Positions 24,001 to 34,769 of a stretch of 64,000 nt of DNA are shown here, in pieces. The first letter of the stretch is position 1, and the number at the start of each line of letters is the position of its first letter. The stretch is from Albifimbria verrucaria (lineage: Eukaryota > Ascomycota > Sordariomycetes > Hypocreales > Stachybotryaceae), in contig JAHREC010000018.1 in assembly GCA_020081605.1 (NCBI GenBank), positions 3,410,001 through 3,474,000 of the forward strand, written 5' to 3'. A program made the position numbers and the translations under genes. A model generated the notes under the pieces. It was not told where the DNA came from. It worked only from the letters and a program-made list of their open reading frames with translations, and did not search any database.

Positions 24001-25970
24001 GCCTGGTCATGCAGATCGGACTCCATTCCCACGCATAAGTGGGTGTGCTTGTTCAACCAGGGGTGGTTGGGTCCGTCCCACGTCCAGCATCTGGCAACTT
24101 ACATAGTAATCATCGTGGCAGCCCAAGGACCTCCTCCGACTAAACGTCAATCAAATGCTATGCAGCCACATTTTCTCCCAGCAGCTCGTCGTGTCCAATG
24201 CCCTGGCAGAACAGAAGAGATTGGGTGCGTTTCAGTGTGCATACCTAGCCTCCACTTCCAATGTTGCAATGCGTTTTCTTCCCAAAAGCAACCCTGCCAG
24301 GCACCACGAGACTACATGGTTGCTTGCGGGAAAGGTAGAACAACGAGCATCCACTACGCGCGCGAGGTGTTTCCTGTTGCAACCACACACCCCTCGGACG
24401 GTTGGCAAGCCAGCTGGGTGGCAGGTTATCAGATCTTCCACAACATCTGTCACAAGCTTCCTCCCCTCCCCAAAGCTGGGGTTTAGCGGAAACCCGGTAC
24501 TTGCGGATGGGTTGAGAAGCGAATTGACTCGCAGGGAATCATAGCTGTTTTCCGAGTATCCATCACCCAAGCCATTCTGACCCTTTATAAGCAGCGAGTA
24601 AGACGCAAGATAGGAACCGGACGTTTAATTACAGCGGCCGCCTCGCGAGGCAACCATGTTTCAGCTGGACGCAGTTGATGGTGAAAGGGCCCTCACGCGC
24701 AAAAACACCTTTTCTCGCTTTCGACATGGCACTTGGCAAGAAGTTCTGCTCATGGTGTCTCACTCTAGCTTTGTCGAGTCGTCACTTTCTCACACACATG
24801 GTGTAGTATTGCACCGTGGCCCTTCCCTGGCTTTTCAGACTCCAGCTGCAAAAGCTCATCGGCCCCAAATTGCACGTGGAGACGGGCTGGACTGCGAGCA
24901 AGAGTATTCGAAGGGACGGCACTCCATAAGCATGACCAGACCATGCTCTTCTAAGCAACCCCGGGCCAATGTGGAACGTTTAGGGCAGAGTAACTCCCCA
25001 GCCTCGAAGAGCACACCATATAGTCAATGGATCCATGTCCGTTGGGAGGCTTAAGCCATGCCTGAACAGCCCTGTCGTTTGGAGGGAGGGAGGAAGTGCG
25101 TGCCGATCCAGTATGGCAGGCTCCCGTTCAAACTTGGGGCGGCAGGTCGGCATACGCGAACTAGGGAAAGGAATAGACCATACTGAGGAAGAACAACATA
25201 CTTGGAGGCGTCAGGTTTGGTTTAAAGCTCTTCGGCGCACGGCCGCTGCCCGCAAGCCATTGGAACAGTCCCATCTAACTACTCCCACCCATTTCTTTTT
25301 CCGCACACCGTACGCCCACCCATAGTCCCATCCTTCACTGATATACCCATCCACCCACCCACACCCACCGAATGACGGGTTTTCATTTTGTGCCACTGCA
25401 TATAGAAGCTTGCATCTTGTCTCAACGTCATTCACCAATGTTTGGATGTAGCATATATCCTACACCCTTGAAGCTCTTGACGGGTTCTGTCCGCCTAAGA
25501 CCTTGTCCATGTCCAGACCCCTCCCTATCCTTCCTCCACAATGGCCCGTCGCCTATGCGCGTCTGGGAATCCTCACATGATTCATAGCACGTGCCTCGTC
25601 CCAGGCTTCCTTCCAAAGCCTCGTGGGTTCAAGCTTGTTGTAGCTCCCCTGTGCTATGTCAACGATGGACGGGGCTAAAGGACTGTAGCTTGAAGGGTGA
25701 GTATGCATGCTTCTGTCGGGAGGGGGTTCGTGTAAACATCACTGTTGTTTATGATGCGGATATTGGCGCTTTACATTGCGCGGTTAAGTGTAACCGGTCA
25801 GGGTAATAGTACCTTTTTCTTTTCTTTTCTTTTTGTGCCTTCATCTCACCCGTTTGTTGTGATGTGGATAATGTCTATTTTGATGTGGATAATGGTCGCA
25901 GCGCTCGAGCGACGCAGACTGGTGTCAAATTTCCCGGTCTTTGCTCCCGCCTTGTCTTTTGCCCCCTCCC

Positions 25971-25972
25971 TC

Positions 25973-26018
<46 letters not shown>

Positions 26019-26036
26019 CCTCTCCCTCCCTCTATC
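25971..26036. repeat. CT microsatellite and CCCT-rich tract
   Basis: An uninterrupted run of CT dinucleotides of about 40 bp is flanked on both sides by CCCT units. It is absent from the matching place in the 8-kb unit (about 11.8 kb), so it arose or expanded after duplication. Confidence 0.9.
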
Positions 26037-26689
26037 AGGTGTTCCTCCTACTGAGTGGCGTTCCCTTTACTTGCACGCCCATCTACACATCTTTGCTTGT
26101 TTTGGGCTCTGAGGTTTTGGCGGTGAACAAGATAAATTCATGTTTTTTTCATGAAATAGTCCCAAATTGGCTTCGTCTGGTCGAGGTTATTTCATCGTCC
26201 TCTCTTTCCTCGTATGATGTTCAATCTCTTGGATCGAGTATTCGTTCCTGTTATGCTATGAGCATTATCTCCTCCTTTGGCGGTTCCGACAAAGCCTTAC
26301 CCTTGTTACCATGTACAACCACCATTGAGAACCTCTCGTCCCAGCAGTCGGCAACCTTGGGTCCACCTCGTCGATCTGCCGTTAGCGTATCTCCTTGAGT
26401 ATTACACAATCCTGTTGTGTTTCCTCTATGCATGATATCTTGGTATATACTTTTACCGTGACCTCTCGGCTGAACCTCTTGGCTGAAGCCCCTAGTACCC
26501 TCTGTCTAAGCAATTTTCACAATGGTTGCCATGTATCGACGGGGCGACATGACCCTTTATCCACTGGAGAGTCCGCCCCTTTCTTGGCCAGCAGGAAGAA
26601 TAAAGTTGAGGCGTTTATGAATGCAATCGGCTCGGAGAGCCTCGGAAGGGTGGACTGAATCCCCGGATTCCCATACGCTCAACCCCGAA

Positions 26690-27130
26690 AGTCGAATCAG
26701 TTACTCCTCTGTTAGCTCGTAGCCACGACAACACCCACCCAGCTGCTCCTGCTCGTCATCAAGAGATCGTAGGCAGGCCATCTTGACATCAAATGAGAAA
26801 CCAAGGCCACTGAAGACAAAGCGTCGCCGCAGCACTGCCATCCATCTCCATGCTGCACCATGGGGGCTATCTAGCTTTTTCCTGGCGCAGCTGATCGTTA
26901 CAAGAACAACCACTAGGCTGTTCCGCTGCATACTACGCAACCGAACGAGATGTGTCATTAAGGCACTGACCCCAAGCTCACCTGCGAAAGCTTGTTTTCT
27001 TGGAGTGCCTGCATGAAGCGGAGGCCAAAGAGCCATACCACGACTGTACATAATCCTGCCCCTTCTGCCCTATTTCAGGGCCGCGCTACCGACCATCAAG
27101 CGTCTCGTGTTTCGGTACCTAAAAGTCTAG
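26690..27130 (+). pseudogene. Decayed type 1 family gene of copy II
   Basis: DNA at 26690-26750 aligns with the LDH..QIG.FLSSAR region of the other copies but carries a deletion and an in-frame TAG. Downstream blocks at 26880 (CCTGGCGCAGC) and 27085 (CTACCGACCATCAAGCGTCT) align with the copy I remnant and the intact gene at 4991. No continuous frame remains. Confidence 0.45.
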
Positions 27131-30070
27131 ATAATAAGTGGGTTGCATGCGCCATCTGTATCGTGTACATGTTATGATAATGGGAACTAAAGGCACGATT
27201 GGGGTCCTCCCAGAGTAAATCATGCATCTCTTCCCCATGTAGTAGTATTATATCCCTTTGTGCAGACTCCAATTCACTAGCTGCAGTCGTAGTCATGGCT
27301 TTTTGGTCTGTACCAGTATCTGAGCATTTATACGTGGAGAAACTACACGTTCAACATGGACACATGTTTCTAAGGGCAGCGATGACTTCCCCATGGGCAA
27401 TAGGAGATGAGGGTTTCCATTGATACCTCTGACAGCAAGATTAAATATTGCAATGATTGGTGGCAACAATCAGCAACATCACTTCAAGCTTGGTGGTGGT
27501 GAAGCAAAACATCTCGTACATGATAAGCTCATTTAGAATTGCATTACTATGTACTTTGCATATGCCTCTTTTCTTTTCACTGAACAAAGTTGAGAGTTTT
27601 TAATTAGGGAATGCAACACTGCATGCGTGGAGCTGGGGTAGAGGTAGAGAGATACCGAAGACCCGTCGCAGGCTGACTGGTAGGTAGAAACATGAATGTC
27701 TACTAATCCGCTAGCCTGGACGTGTTCAGGGCCGGGCGCTTCAGGCTCTCTGGCATTTCTCCTCCTGTAGCAATGATTTTCCATTCGAGGTGAGGTGAAT
27801 AACGTGGCGTGGTGAGATGGGTTAAGGCAACCGGTGGTCGCCCGTTTGGTTCGCCCGCCAAAGTTAAGCCTCGGGAACTAAGATGAGGCTACTTCAGTCG
27901 ACGGGAGCACGGGCTTGGAGGCAAGGCCTGGGCGACACTTGAAAACGAGGTGTCGGCCCCTGCTCTCTCCAGATGAACAAAGTGGGCAGGCCACGTGGAA
28001 TCTGGCAGGGTATGGCCGCAGGCTGTGTGGTGACCACCGACAGCAACAGCTTACTCACTCAGCCATTCTGGTCAGTCATCAGTCATGTCTGAGTTCTAGA
28101 CAAGAGATTGGAAGGCCATCGTCTTGGTAAGCTTTTTGTCATTTCGGAGGTCGATATATGAGGCGGAATAGTTAACATCAGCAGTGGTATCCGTATGGCT
28201 GTCAGAGAGCTCGTGCAAGTAGTTCATATGGTGATGGGGTATAATAGAAGCTTTGTGCTATCCTTTTCTGCAGAGTCACGGCAGAAATTATTGTTGGAGA
28301 ACTTGTGGGCAAGACAGCGATGGTCCATGTCCTAGGATCCCAGCTCCCACAACGGGAGCAGGGGAGGTCTTGCAAACCCATGTTTCTTAGCGAGACAAGA
28401 GACGAGAAACAGATCCGGCGACGAGACTCCCGGTCAGCTTGAAACCGCGCAGAGGGTGGATATAACTCACCGCAGAGGGTGGGTGTAATATACCGCGGGA
28501 ATTCTCTGGCCCGCCTGGGAGGGAGCCAGCAGACTTCACCGCCCAGTCCGGCTGAAGTCGAGAGGGTGTGGCGCTGGGGACTTAATGATGATGCGCGATG
28601 CACAAGTCGGAGCGTTTGCATGAGTAGGATCAGGCACGTATGCCACCTTAACCTACTTGGCAGCCGACCCTGGGATTCACACAATCTCGTTACGATGAAA
28701 AGTCATTTCTATCGGAGGCGATGCGCCGGTATTTCGCTCACGATGTGGGAAGACTAGGCGCAGAGACATAACACAGAGTTGCAACTCTTGGGATGACCCT
28801 AACCGCCATTTTGATGCCAACCCATGTGTGACCCCTGGGCTGTAGACAAAGATTTCTAGACACTTTTTCGAATGCGACGCCCGATAATCATCTGGGTGAT
28901 TGTAGTGGCTTGTGAATCTCCTCTCTTCTCTGTAGCTGCGTGCTGATTAAGCTTGACCAACTGCTTGGCCCAATCATGAGGGAGCCGTTGGCCGACCCAT
29001 CGCCTCACCAAAGGGAATGGCTTGGGACGGACAGGCCCTCCCCAACAGGCACAGACTCTCGTTCTGCCCTTTGCTGTCGTATTCACCACACATCTACCAT
29101 GGCGCACACGCTCATACCGTACAGCACACGCACACGCCCACACACAAACCCACACGCCACACACACGGGCATCCGCATACAAGCGCGCATCCTCACCACC
29201 GTGGGGTTTTGGTAGCCCAACAGTAGACGGCGTGGGATGGTTTTACCGTCAACCGGCATTTGCCAGAAAGGAAGCTATCTGGAAAAGGCAATCCCTGGCC
29301 CCGATCCTCTGACCCTGTGGGAGCCTTCGGCACTCATGCTTGACATCGCATCTTGGCGACCTGGGGGTTAGCCTGCTCGGTTACGACCCGACTCTCATCG
29401 TCAGCAGCCTGGTTTCGAGTCTTTGTCAACGGCCCACCATGCCACTCGACTTGTGTTTCACTACGCTGTGGTGAGAGCATGAAAACACGGCTCTTCAGTG
29501 TATAGTGAACCAGGATAGCACATCCAACTTGGCGATAGAGTTGGACCACTTGCAGGATTCGGGACGGCCATGGAAGAAGGGAAACTATTGGATCTACGGT
29601 AAATGGCCAAGGCACGGTACTCAAATGGTGGGAGATGTGCTCAAGTTCTCACACACGACTCCGAGGCGCAAGCCTGATCCCCAGGGCAGCCCTTGTCCTT
29701 ACACAGGCATTTTTGTGGACAAGGATTCGAAGCCACAATACAACGACCGTCTTGCGGGTGTCAGCCGTTGATTTATGGGAAGGGGGACCAGACAGGACGC
29801 CAACAAGAACAAGAAGAAGAAGGGAAGCGCAGGGGTGGGGCAGAAGGCCAAGGGGTGGCTCCAGTGCTTCGCACCGTTCAAACACCATGAAGCCGTATAA
29901 GCCATCACTCAGATGCCCTACCCGACGAGGCACAGGTATCGACGTACGCCCCACGCGCAATGCACCGCAAGCATCCTACACCCTCACATGGGTCTTTTGA
30001 ATCCATGTCCTTTCTTTTCACAATTCTCCAGAATCTCCCTCTCTAGAACATTCACCTCCAGCTACTTTAG
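27131..30070. other. Non-coding body of the type 2 half, copy II
   Basis: No supported gene. The part from about 28.4 kb is co-linear with 19.1-20.8 kb. A CA-rich tract lies at about 29.10-29.18 kb and explains the Thr/His-rich open frames there. Open frames of up to about 160 codons on both strands show no domains. Confidence 0.45.
28448..28493. repeat. 23-bp tandem duplication
   Basis: CGCAGAGGGTGGATATAACT is followed directly by CGCAGAGGGTGGGTGTAATA, giving two 23-bp units with a few differences. Confidence 0.75.
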
Positions 30071-30078
30071 TTCCTCGT

Positions 30079-30087
30079 CTATAAGAA
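30079..30087 (+). promoter_or_regulatory. Conserved CTATAAGAA box upstream of the third family gene
   Basis: CTATAAGAA lies 312 bp before the ATG at 30391 and is followed by GCAGCTCCCAGTTACCATGA, matching the region behind the box at 20791. Confidence 0.55.
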
Positions 30088-30105
30088 CTGCAGCTCCCAG
30101 TTACC

Positions 30106-30318
30106 ATGAGGCCGTTTTATCTTCCTTCTCTCGTCAGAGCATCAGCGAGCTTTGCTTCGTTTTCTATTACACACTCTCTTCCCTGCCTATCCCTCATAGG
30201 GACCAACCTCCTATCACTAGACGACTATTTGTTTTACTTCCCAGCGGCTCCAAGGACCACTCAAGCACTCCTCTTCCTCACCCTCATCCTCCTTGGGCGT
30301 TTCTTTGCTCGCCATTGA
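30106..30318 (+). other. Possible upstream ORF in the leader of the third family gene
   Basis: A 70-codon frame opens at the ATG just behind the conserved AGCTCCCAGTTACC and ends 72 bp before the main start. The product would be hydrophobic and Leu/Phe-rich. Its position mirrors the frame at 20821-21057. Confidence 0.25.
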
Positions 30319-30390
30319 CAGGCATTGCGTTTAAGTTGCCTTCTTCACGCCAACTACCCACTACTTCTCAACCCCGGCAGCGTACTCACC

Positions 30391-30925
30391 ATGGGTTGTT
30401 CGACTAAGACAACCCAAACCTCTGCTCCTTCTCTCGACAAGACCAACGAATCTCCGAACGATACAAAAGATACAGCACCTCATATTCCCCGACTAGTTCT
30501 CCACGCAGTGTTAAAGATTCAGATGAAGACTGGTGTCATACCTCCCTTCCGATATTGCCAAGCAGAACATGCCCACCTATCCCGTTGGCTTCGTCCGGAG
30601 CACGCATCCAATTCATGACGAGGATCATAAACTCTGCAGCAAGAACCTAGCCTTGCTAAGCATAATCGGGAAGAAAGACTCCACTACCGATCGCCTGTTA
30701 CAATACAAAGAGAGCCCGTCAGAGGGAAGTGTTGGTACCCGCCGTCCATCCATCTCCGGTCGCTCATCCGAGGGCAGTGGTGGCCTTGACGAGCCCCTTG
30801 ACGAGCCTTGGACGCCGCTATCCAGCACTTCAACTCATGACAACGACCTCAAATCTGTAGGCTCTTGGACTTCCAACAAGGATACCAGTGTCGACCATCA
30901 TGCAAGGTCGGGGCTTGGTATCTAG
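30391..30925 (+). CDS. Small unrecognised protein, type 2 family member, frame broken twice
   Basis: The start ATG at 30391 lies in a good context (TACTCACCATGG). Three successive frames together give a protein of about 178 residues that aligns end to end with the 185-residue protein at 21076; shared blocks are listed there. The frame changes at about 30474-30479 and again at about 30531-30533 (in TGG before GTGTCATAC). Each is explained by one missing base, the same kind of lesion seen in the conserved genes to the right. I therefore think this is an intact gene with consensus errors rather than a pseudogene, but a real two-hit pseudogene cannot be excluded. The C-terminal block GSWTSNKDTSVDHH is the best conserved part. 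No signal peptide or membrane segment. Function unknown. Confidence 0.5.
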
Positions 30926-31119
30926 GGGCCCAACATTGAGTATTTACATAATTTTCCAAATATGTGATATGCCGTTACCACTAGCTGCAGCTCGGCTACC
31001 AGAAGGGTAACACTGGCCTGGTTATTCGATCAACTATATGTACGAGAATAAGCTTGGACATGCACTCTCGTACAATGGAAGGGCTTTACACCCCGATGAG
31101 AATATTGTTTGACGCCAGA

Positions 31120-31245
31120 GCAGCAAGTTATACATTGGTTTAACGTACGAATTATAGTTACATTCATAACTAAATGATGATCACGGTCGCCCTTGCGCCA
31201 GTTTCTTATTTTTTTTTTTTTTTTTTTTTTTTTTTTATCTGTTCA
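31120..31245. repeat. Insertion with a 28-base T run, unique to copy II
   Basis: In copy I the sequence GCCAGAGCAGG passes within about 20 bp into GCAAGGCTCG. In copy II the same two flanks are about 125 bp apart, and the extra DNA ends in a T run at 31209-31236. This is an insertion after duplication, or a deletion in copy I. Flanking GCAAG occurs at both ends but is too short to call a target site duplication. Confidence 0.5.
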
Positions 31246-31595
31246 GATGCAAGGCTCGAAGGTTACAATCGCTAAGGGGTGTTGGATGGACGGTCATCGC
31301 ACTGCGGCAAGGCTGTTATAAGGCGGAAAGGAAAAGTAATTGTTTGAGTAATGAATGTTATCAACCTAAGTTTAGTTATCTTTTGTTCCTTCTGATGGAA
31401 ATGATTCAATGATTAATTTATTCTGGATTTTCCCGCTTACATGGGAATAAAATGCTGGAATTTTTGTCTTGCAAGACGCTGATAGCAGCCGCCTCTGATG
31501 TAGTCGCCTATAATTTAGACCACTGACTAAGAAACATTATAGGCATCCACCACAGAGCCCATCCTTGAACTGACGACCAAACATCACATTTCACC

Positions 31596-32392
31596 ATGGC
31601 AGTTCAGATACTCTCTGACCTGCATCTCGAAGCGGAAAAATCCTACGATGCCTTTGAGATCACCCCAAAACACCATACCTTGCACTACTAGGCGACATTG
31701 GAAATATCGCGCACCACAAAGACGAGCTCTTGGGGTTCTTGACCCGGCAGCTTAGACAGTTCCGCGCCGTGCTCTTCGTACCTGGAAATCACGAGGCTTA
31801 TCATTCCAGCTGGCCTGAAGCCCTCCAGGTTCTTCGCCTCTTCGAAGAAGATGTCCGCAAGGACGCTTCGTTGGGCGAATTCGTCCTGCTTGACCGCACA
31901 GTCTTCCGGGTGCCGGATACCAACACCGTCATCCTCGGCTGCAGCCTGTTTTCTTTCGTTCCACCTCAAAGCCACAAAGAAGTTGGCCTCAAGCTGAACG
32001 ACTTCCCTCAGACGAGCGGCTGGAACGTCGACGCACACAATGAGGCTCACAAGCGTGATGTTGCATGGCTCAATGCGCAAGTTGCAGACCTCGAACAGTC
32101 CGACGTCAAGATTATGATCTTCTCACATTGGAGCCCATCAACGGATGCTCGTGCGACCGATCCAAGGCATGTCGGAAGTTCCATCTCGAGCGCTTTCTCA
32201 ACAGACTTGTCCAAGGAGCCGTGCTTCAAAAGTGGCAAGGTCAAGGTCTGGGCGTTTGGCCATACGCATTACAACTGCGACTTCGAGCTTAAGCGGAAGG
32301 GTAGTGCTGGGCCATTGAGGCTGCTTGCTAACCAGAGAGGATATTTTGCCCAAGCTGCGAGATATGACGGGGAGAAGATAGTCAATGCGTGA
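31596..32392 (+). CDS. Calcineurin-like metallophosphoesterase (one frameshift)
   Basis: The start ATG at 31596 opens MAVQILSDLHLE, which holds the DxH metal-binding motif. Then come LLGDIGN, FVPGNHEAYH (GNHE), IFSHWSP and AFGHTHYNCDF (GHTH), the complete metal-ligand set of the calcineurin-like phosphoesterase fold in the correct order. The protein would be about 265 residues, normal for the fungal single-domain group, ending at TGA 32390-32392. The frame is broken once at the A run 31667-31670: adding one base yields TPK then PYLALLGDIGN, as in the family. All motifs are retained, so an assembly error is more likely than gene loss. The substrate is unknown. The gene marks the right border of the duplicated island and is divergent in style and conservation from it. 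Confidence 0.85.
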
Positions 32393-32615
32393 GAAGAAGA
32401 TGCCCAATGCTACACAGACGAGTGCCCGACTGACGATAGACTAGAGACGATACCCAAAAGACAGTGCGGCCGGGGCTCTTGGAGTATATAATTAAAAGTT
32501 TGAAGGCATAGTATGTCTATATTAGAAACCTTCGCTGGTCAAATTACCTTAAGTTCATGTATTTCCCATCCAATAATTCACCACATACGGTCTCCCATAG
32601 CCAAGTTCCAATCCG

Positions 32616-32631
32616 TTTTTTTTTTTTTTTT
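32616..32631. repeat. 16-base T run
   Basis: Homopolymer in the intergenic DNA between the metallophosphoesterase and the 2EXR gene on the opposite strand. Confidence 0.9.
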
Positions 32632-32809
32632 CTTCATGTTGACCCTGAACAAGTTCTTCCATGCCGCATTGATCCAGCTAATCCCGGGCCGATATATTAT
32701 ACCCAAGTACTGCCAATCTGTGTGAACTTCGCAAGTTGTAAACGTCAGAGACTCTGAGCCTAGCATAATCTAGTCGTAGTCTCAGCCTGCCCGCAGCCTA
32801 TCCTTGGTA

Positions 32810-33565
32810 TTATGATAACCGTGGCGCCAAATAGGCCGCGAGGCGGGGCACCAGATGAACCACCGGGTCTGGCTCGCCGTCGTACAAGGGAAGACAGACC
32901 CGAATATCGCCTGACGCTTTCTGCTCGCTCGTCAACCGAGACTCTATCCATTCGGGTAGGGTCGCATAATAGGCTGCGATTTTTGGCTCAAGAGGCCAGT
33001 TGCCATGATAGTAGCTCATGATAATCAGCTTCTCCTCATAGCTCACCGGCCGGAGCCGCGCCTTGTTGCTTCCGAATATGATGGTCTGCACACTCGGGCA
33101 GCTTTCCACAAAGTCCTTGCACACCTGGGGCAGCTTGTGGGATTTGGCCACGCCCACACGGCGATGTGCTTGAAGGGTGGTAGCCCACTGAATCGCGACT
33201 TGCACAAGACTTTCCTCGCGTAAGAGTCACTGCCGAAATGTATGACCGTTCTGTCCAAATTGATCCATTGACGGCCCATAAACTTTACCATATCGAGGCC
33301 AGTCAGGAGATCGGCCTGTCGTAGATTTCCTTCAGCAACTCCCGGGCATGCCTACAGGTCAGGCCTGCCAGGTGCGGCGCGGGGCCGATGTAGCCCAAGT
33401 CGTATCCGAGAGTTGGTGAATATACTCGAGAGAAACCAAGATTAGACCAATCTATACTCCATACGGACCATGCGCAGAGTGCTTCGATCCAGATTTGCTG
33501 TTGTAATTCCGCGGGCAGGAAGGAAAAGAGAGGAAGCTAACAGCAGCTGTCGATCTCTCGGCCAT
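32810..33565 (-). CDS. 2EXR-domain protein (three frameshifts)
   Basis: Read on the minus strand from ATG 33565, the protein shows the 2EXR signature FLPAELQQQIWIEALCAW near residue 16, then LTCRHARELLKEIYD (the 'CRESR' helix), QWINLDRTVIHFG (the 'vNpdiDtvyfg' strand), LPPFKHIAVWAW, and CKDFVESCPSVQTIIF. This order is typical of the fungal 2EXR family, whose function is unknown. The frame changes at about 33517-33522, 33315-33316 and 33146-33148, each cured by one extra base in a short G, C or T run. With these the protein is about 252 residues ending at TGA 32810. Absence of other stops argues for consensus error. Pseudogene is the alternative. Confidence 0.65.
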
Positions 33566-34769
33566 GGTTGGAATTCGGAGACGAGCTTCGACTTGGGCGT
33601 TTGCAGATTGGTGTTGGTGGTGAGGGAAGACAGATGAAGTTGAACAGGTCCAGCAAACATCGAGGCCTGGGCTATTTAAACTACCTACCTACCAGTGTAA
33701 GTCAATCAAATATGCAATTACCCTCCGCAATCAACACAAGCCACTGGGTTTCAATAGGCTGCCCGAATCGAGCGTGTAACAGAACACGCCGAGGTCATTG
33801 GCTGCATGATCTTCGAGCCGCTGCCGGTGTCTTGCCTGTACCAGGAGCCGACGTCGTGTCAGAATCTACAGCGTACCATCCGTCATGAGCACGGCGATCT
33901 TTCGATGAGATGAGATGAGATCATGTAGATCTTTGGCTGAAACCTGAAGGTCGCACGGTATTTCTAGTCGGGACGGATGCGCAAAACTTGCTCCAAAGAA
34001 GCTTCGCTCGGCCTGACGAGACTTACATGTCTCAAGGCGACTTGCGCCCACGAGAACATGAATGAAGAGGCCACAGCTCAAAGCAGCGTGGACGTGGCTT
34101 CCACCGGACGGATCGCACGCCACAGTGCTAGTACAGCCAGCTGAATAGAAGCGCTTTGCCTCAGCAGCCACTCGGGTTCTAGTCGCGGCTAGATGCAGTG
34201 GTCGTTGCAACAAGCAGCTGTTAGTTAGTAGCTCGACTTACTAAGATGCTCAGCCCAACAACGTCTGCGTACCCAACAGTAGGCAAAGGCCTCGCATACG
34301 AATCTTGGTATCCAGAAACTAAAACTCCAACTGGTTGAATGCACGAATGACAAATGTGATAATCACCTATACATTGATTTTCAACGAATAAACCCCCTGT
34401 AGCTTCCTTGGTCGTTGCTTCAAGGTACGAGGATGGGTCGTTTGTGGCCTATTTTCGCTGCCGCTAACCAAGGATCTGCAGTAGCGATTCGTATCGCTCT
34501 CCACAGCCAATCGATTAACGAAGGACCCTGATTTGCATATTTTGGGCACAAGGGCTGGAAGTCAAAGGCTCCTAATTAATTGTCGTCTCGCCCATGACTG
34601 CAACATGACGTAAAAGTACTGGTAGAGATATCACTTCGTCAAACACGCACGCGACAGCAAAGCAAAGCAAGAAGGTATTAAAATGTATTATGCGGTTGCT
34701 GGCCAATCTACACATACAGTTTTAATTAAGTGCAACCCCTCTCCACGTCCTCCATTACTCTTATTTGAT
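33566..34769. other. Intergenic stretch, no supported gene
   Basis: Shared upstream flank of the 2EXR gene and downstream flank of the GPI-protein gene. A 115-codon open frame on the minus strand (34213-33866) has no recognisable domain. Confidence 0.5.

Larger units (their letters stand above)
22310..31545 (+). repeat. Copy II of the 9.2-kb tandem module
   Basis: Direct tandem copy of 13.05-22.1 kb; anchors are given under copy I and under the 8-kb unit. It carries a decayed type 1 gene (about 26.7-27.1 kb) and a type 2 gene (30391-30925). It ends just before the conserved metallophosphoesterase gene, so the right border of the island lies at about 31.55 kb. Confidence 0.7.

Noticed and set aside
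23782..24486. 234-codon open frame in copy II
   Set aside because: Much of it is translated minisatellite (Cys/Ala-rich), and the frame is not kept in the 8-kb unit.
25745..26398. 217-codon frame with a long alternating Ser-Leu stretch
   Set aside because: It is translation of the CT microsatellite and flanks.
500..31500. RIP-destroyed transposon island
   Set aside because: Base composition stays mixed and the differences between copies are of varied type by eye, without the AT-rich, CpA-depleted look of strong RIP. A computed RIP index would decide.
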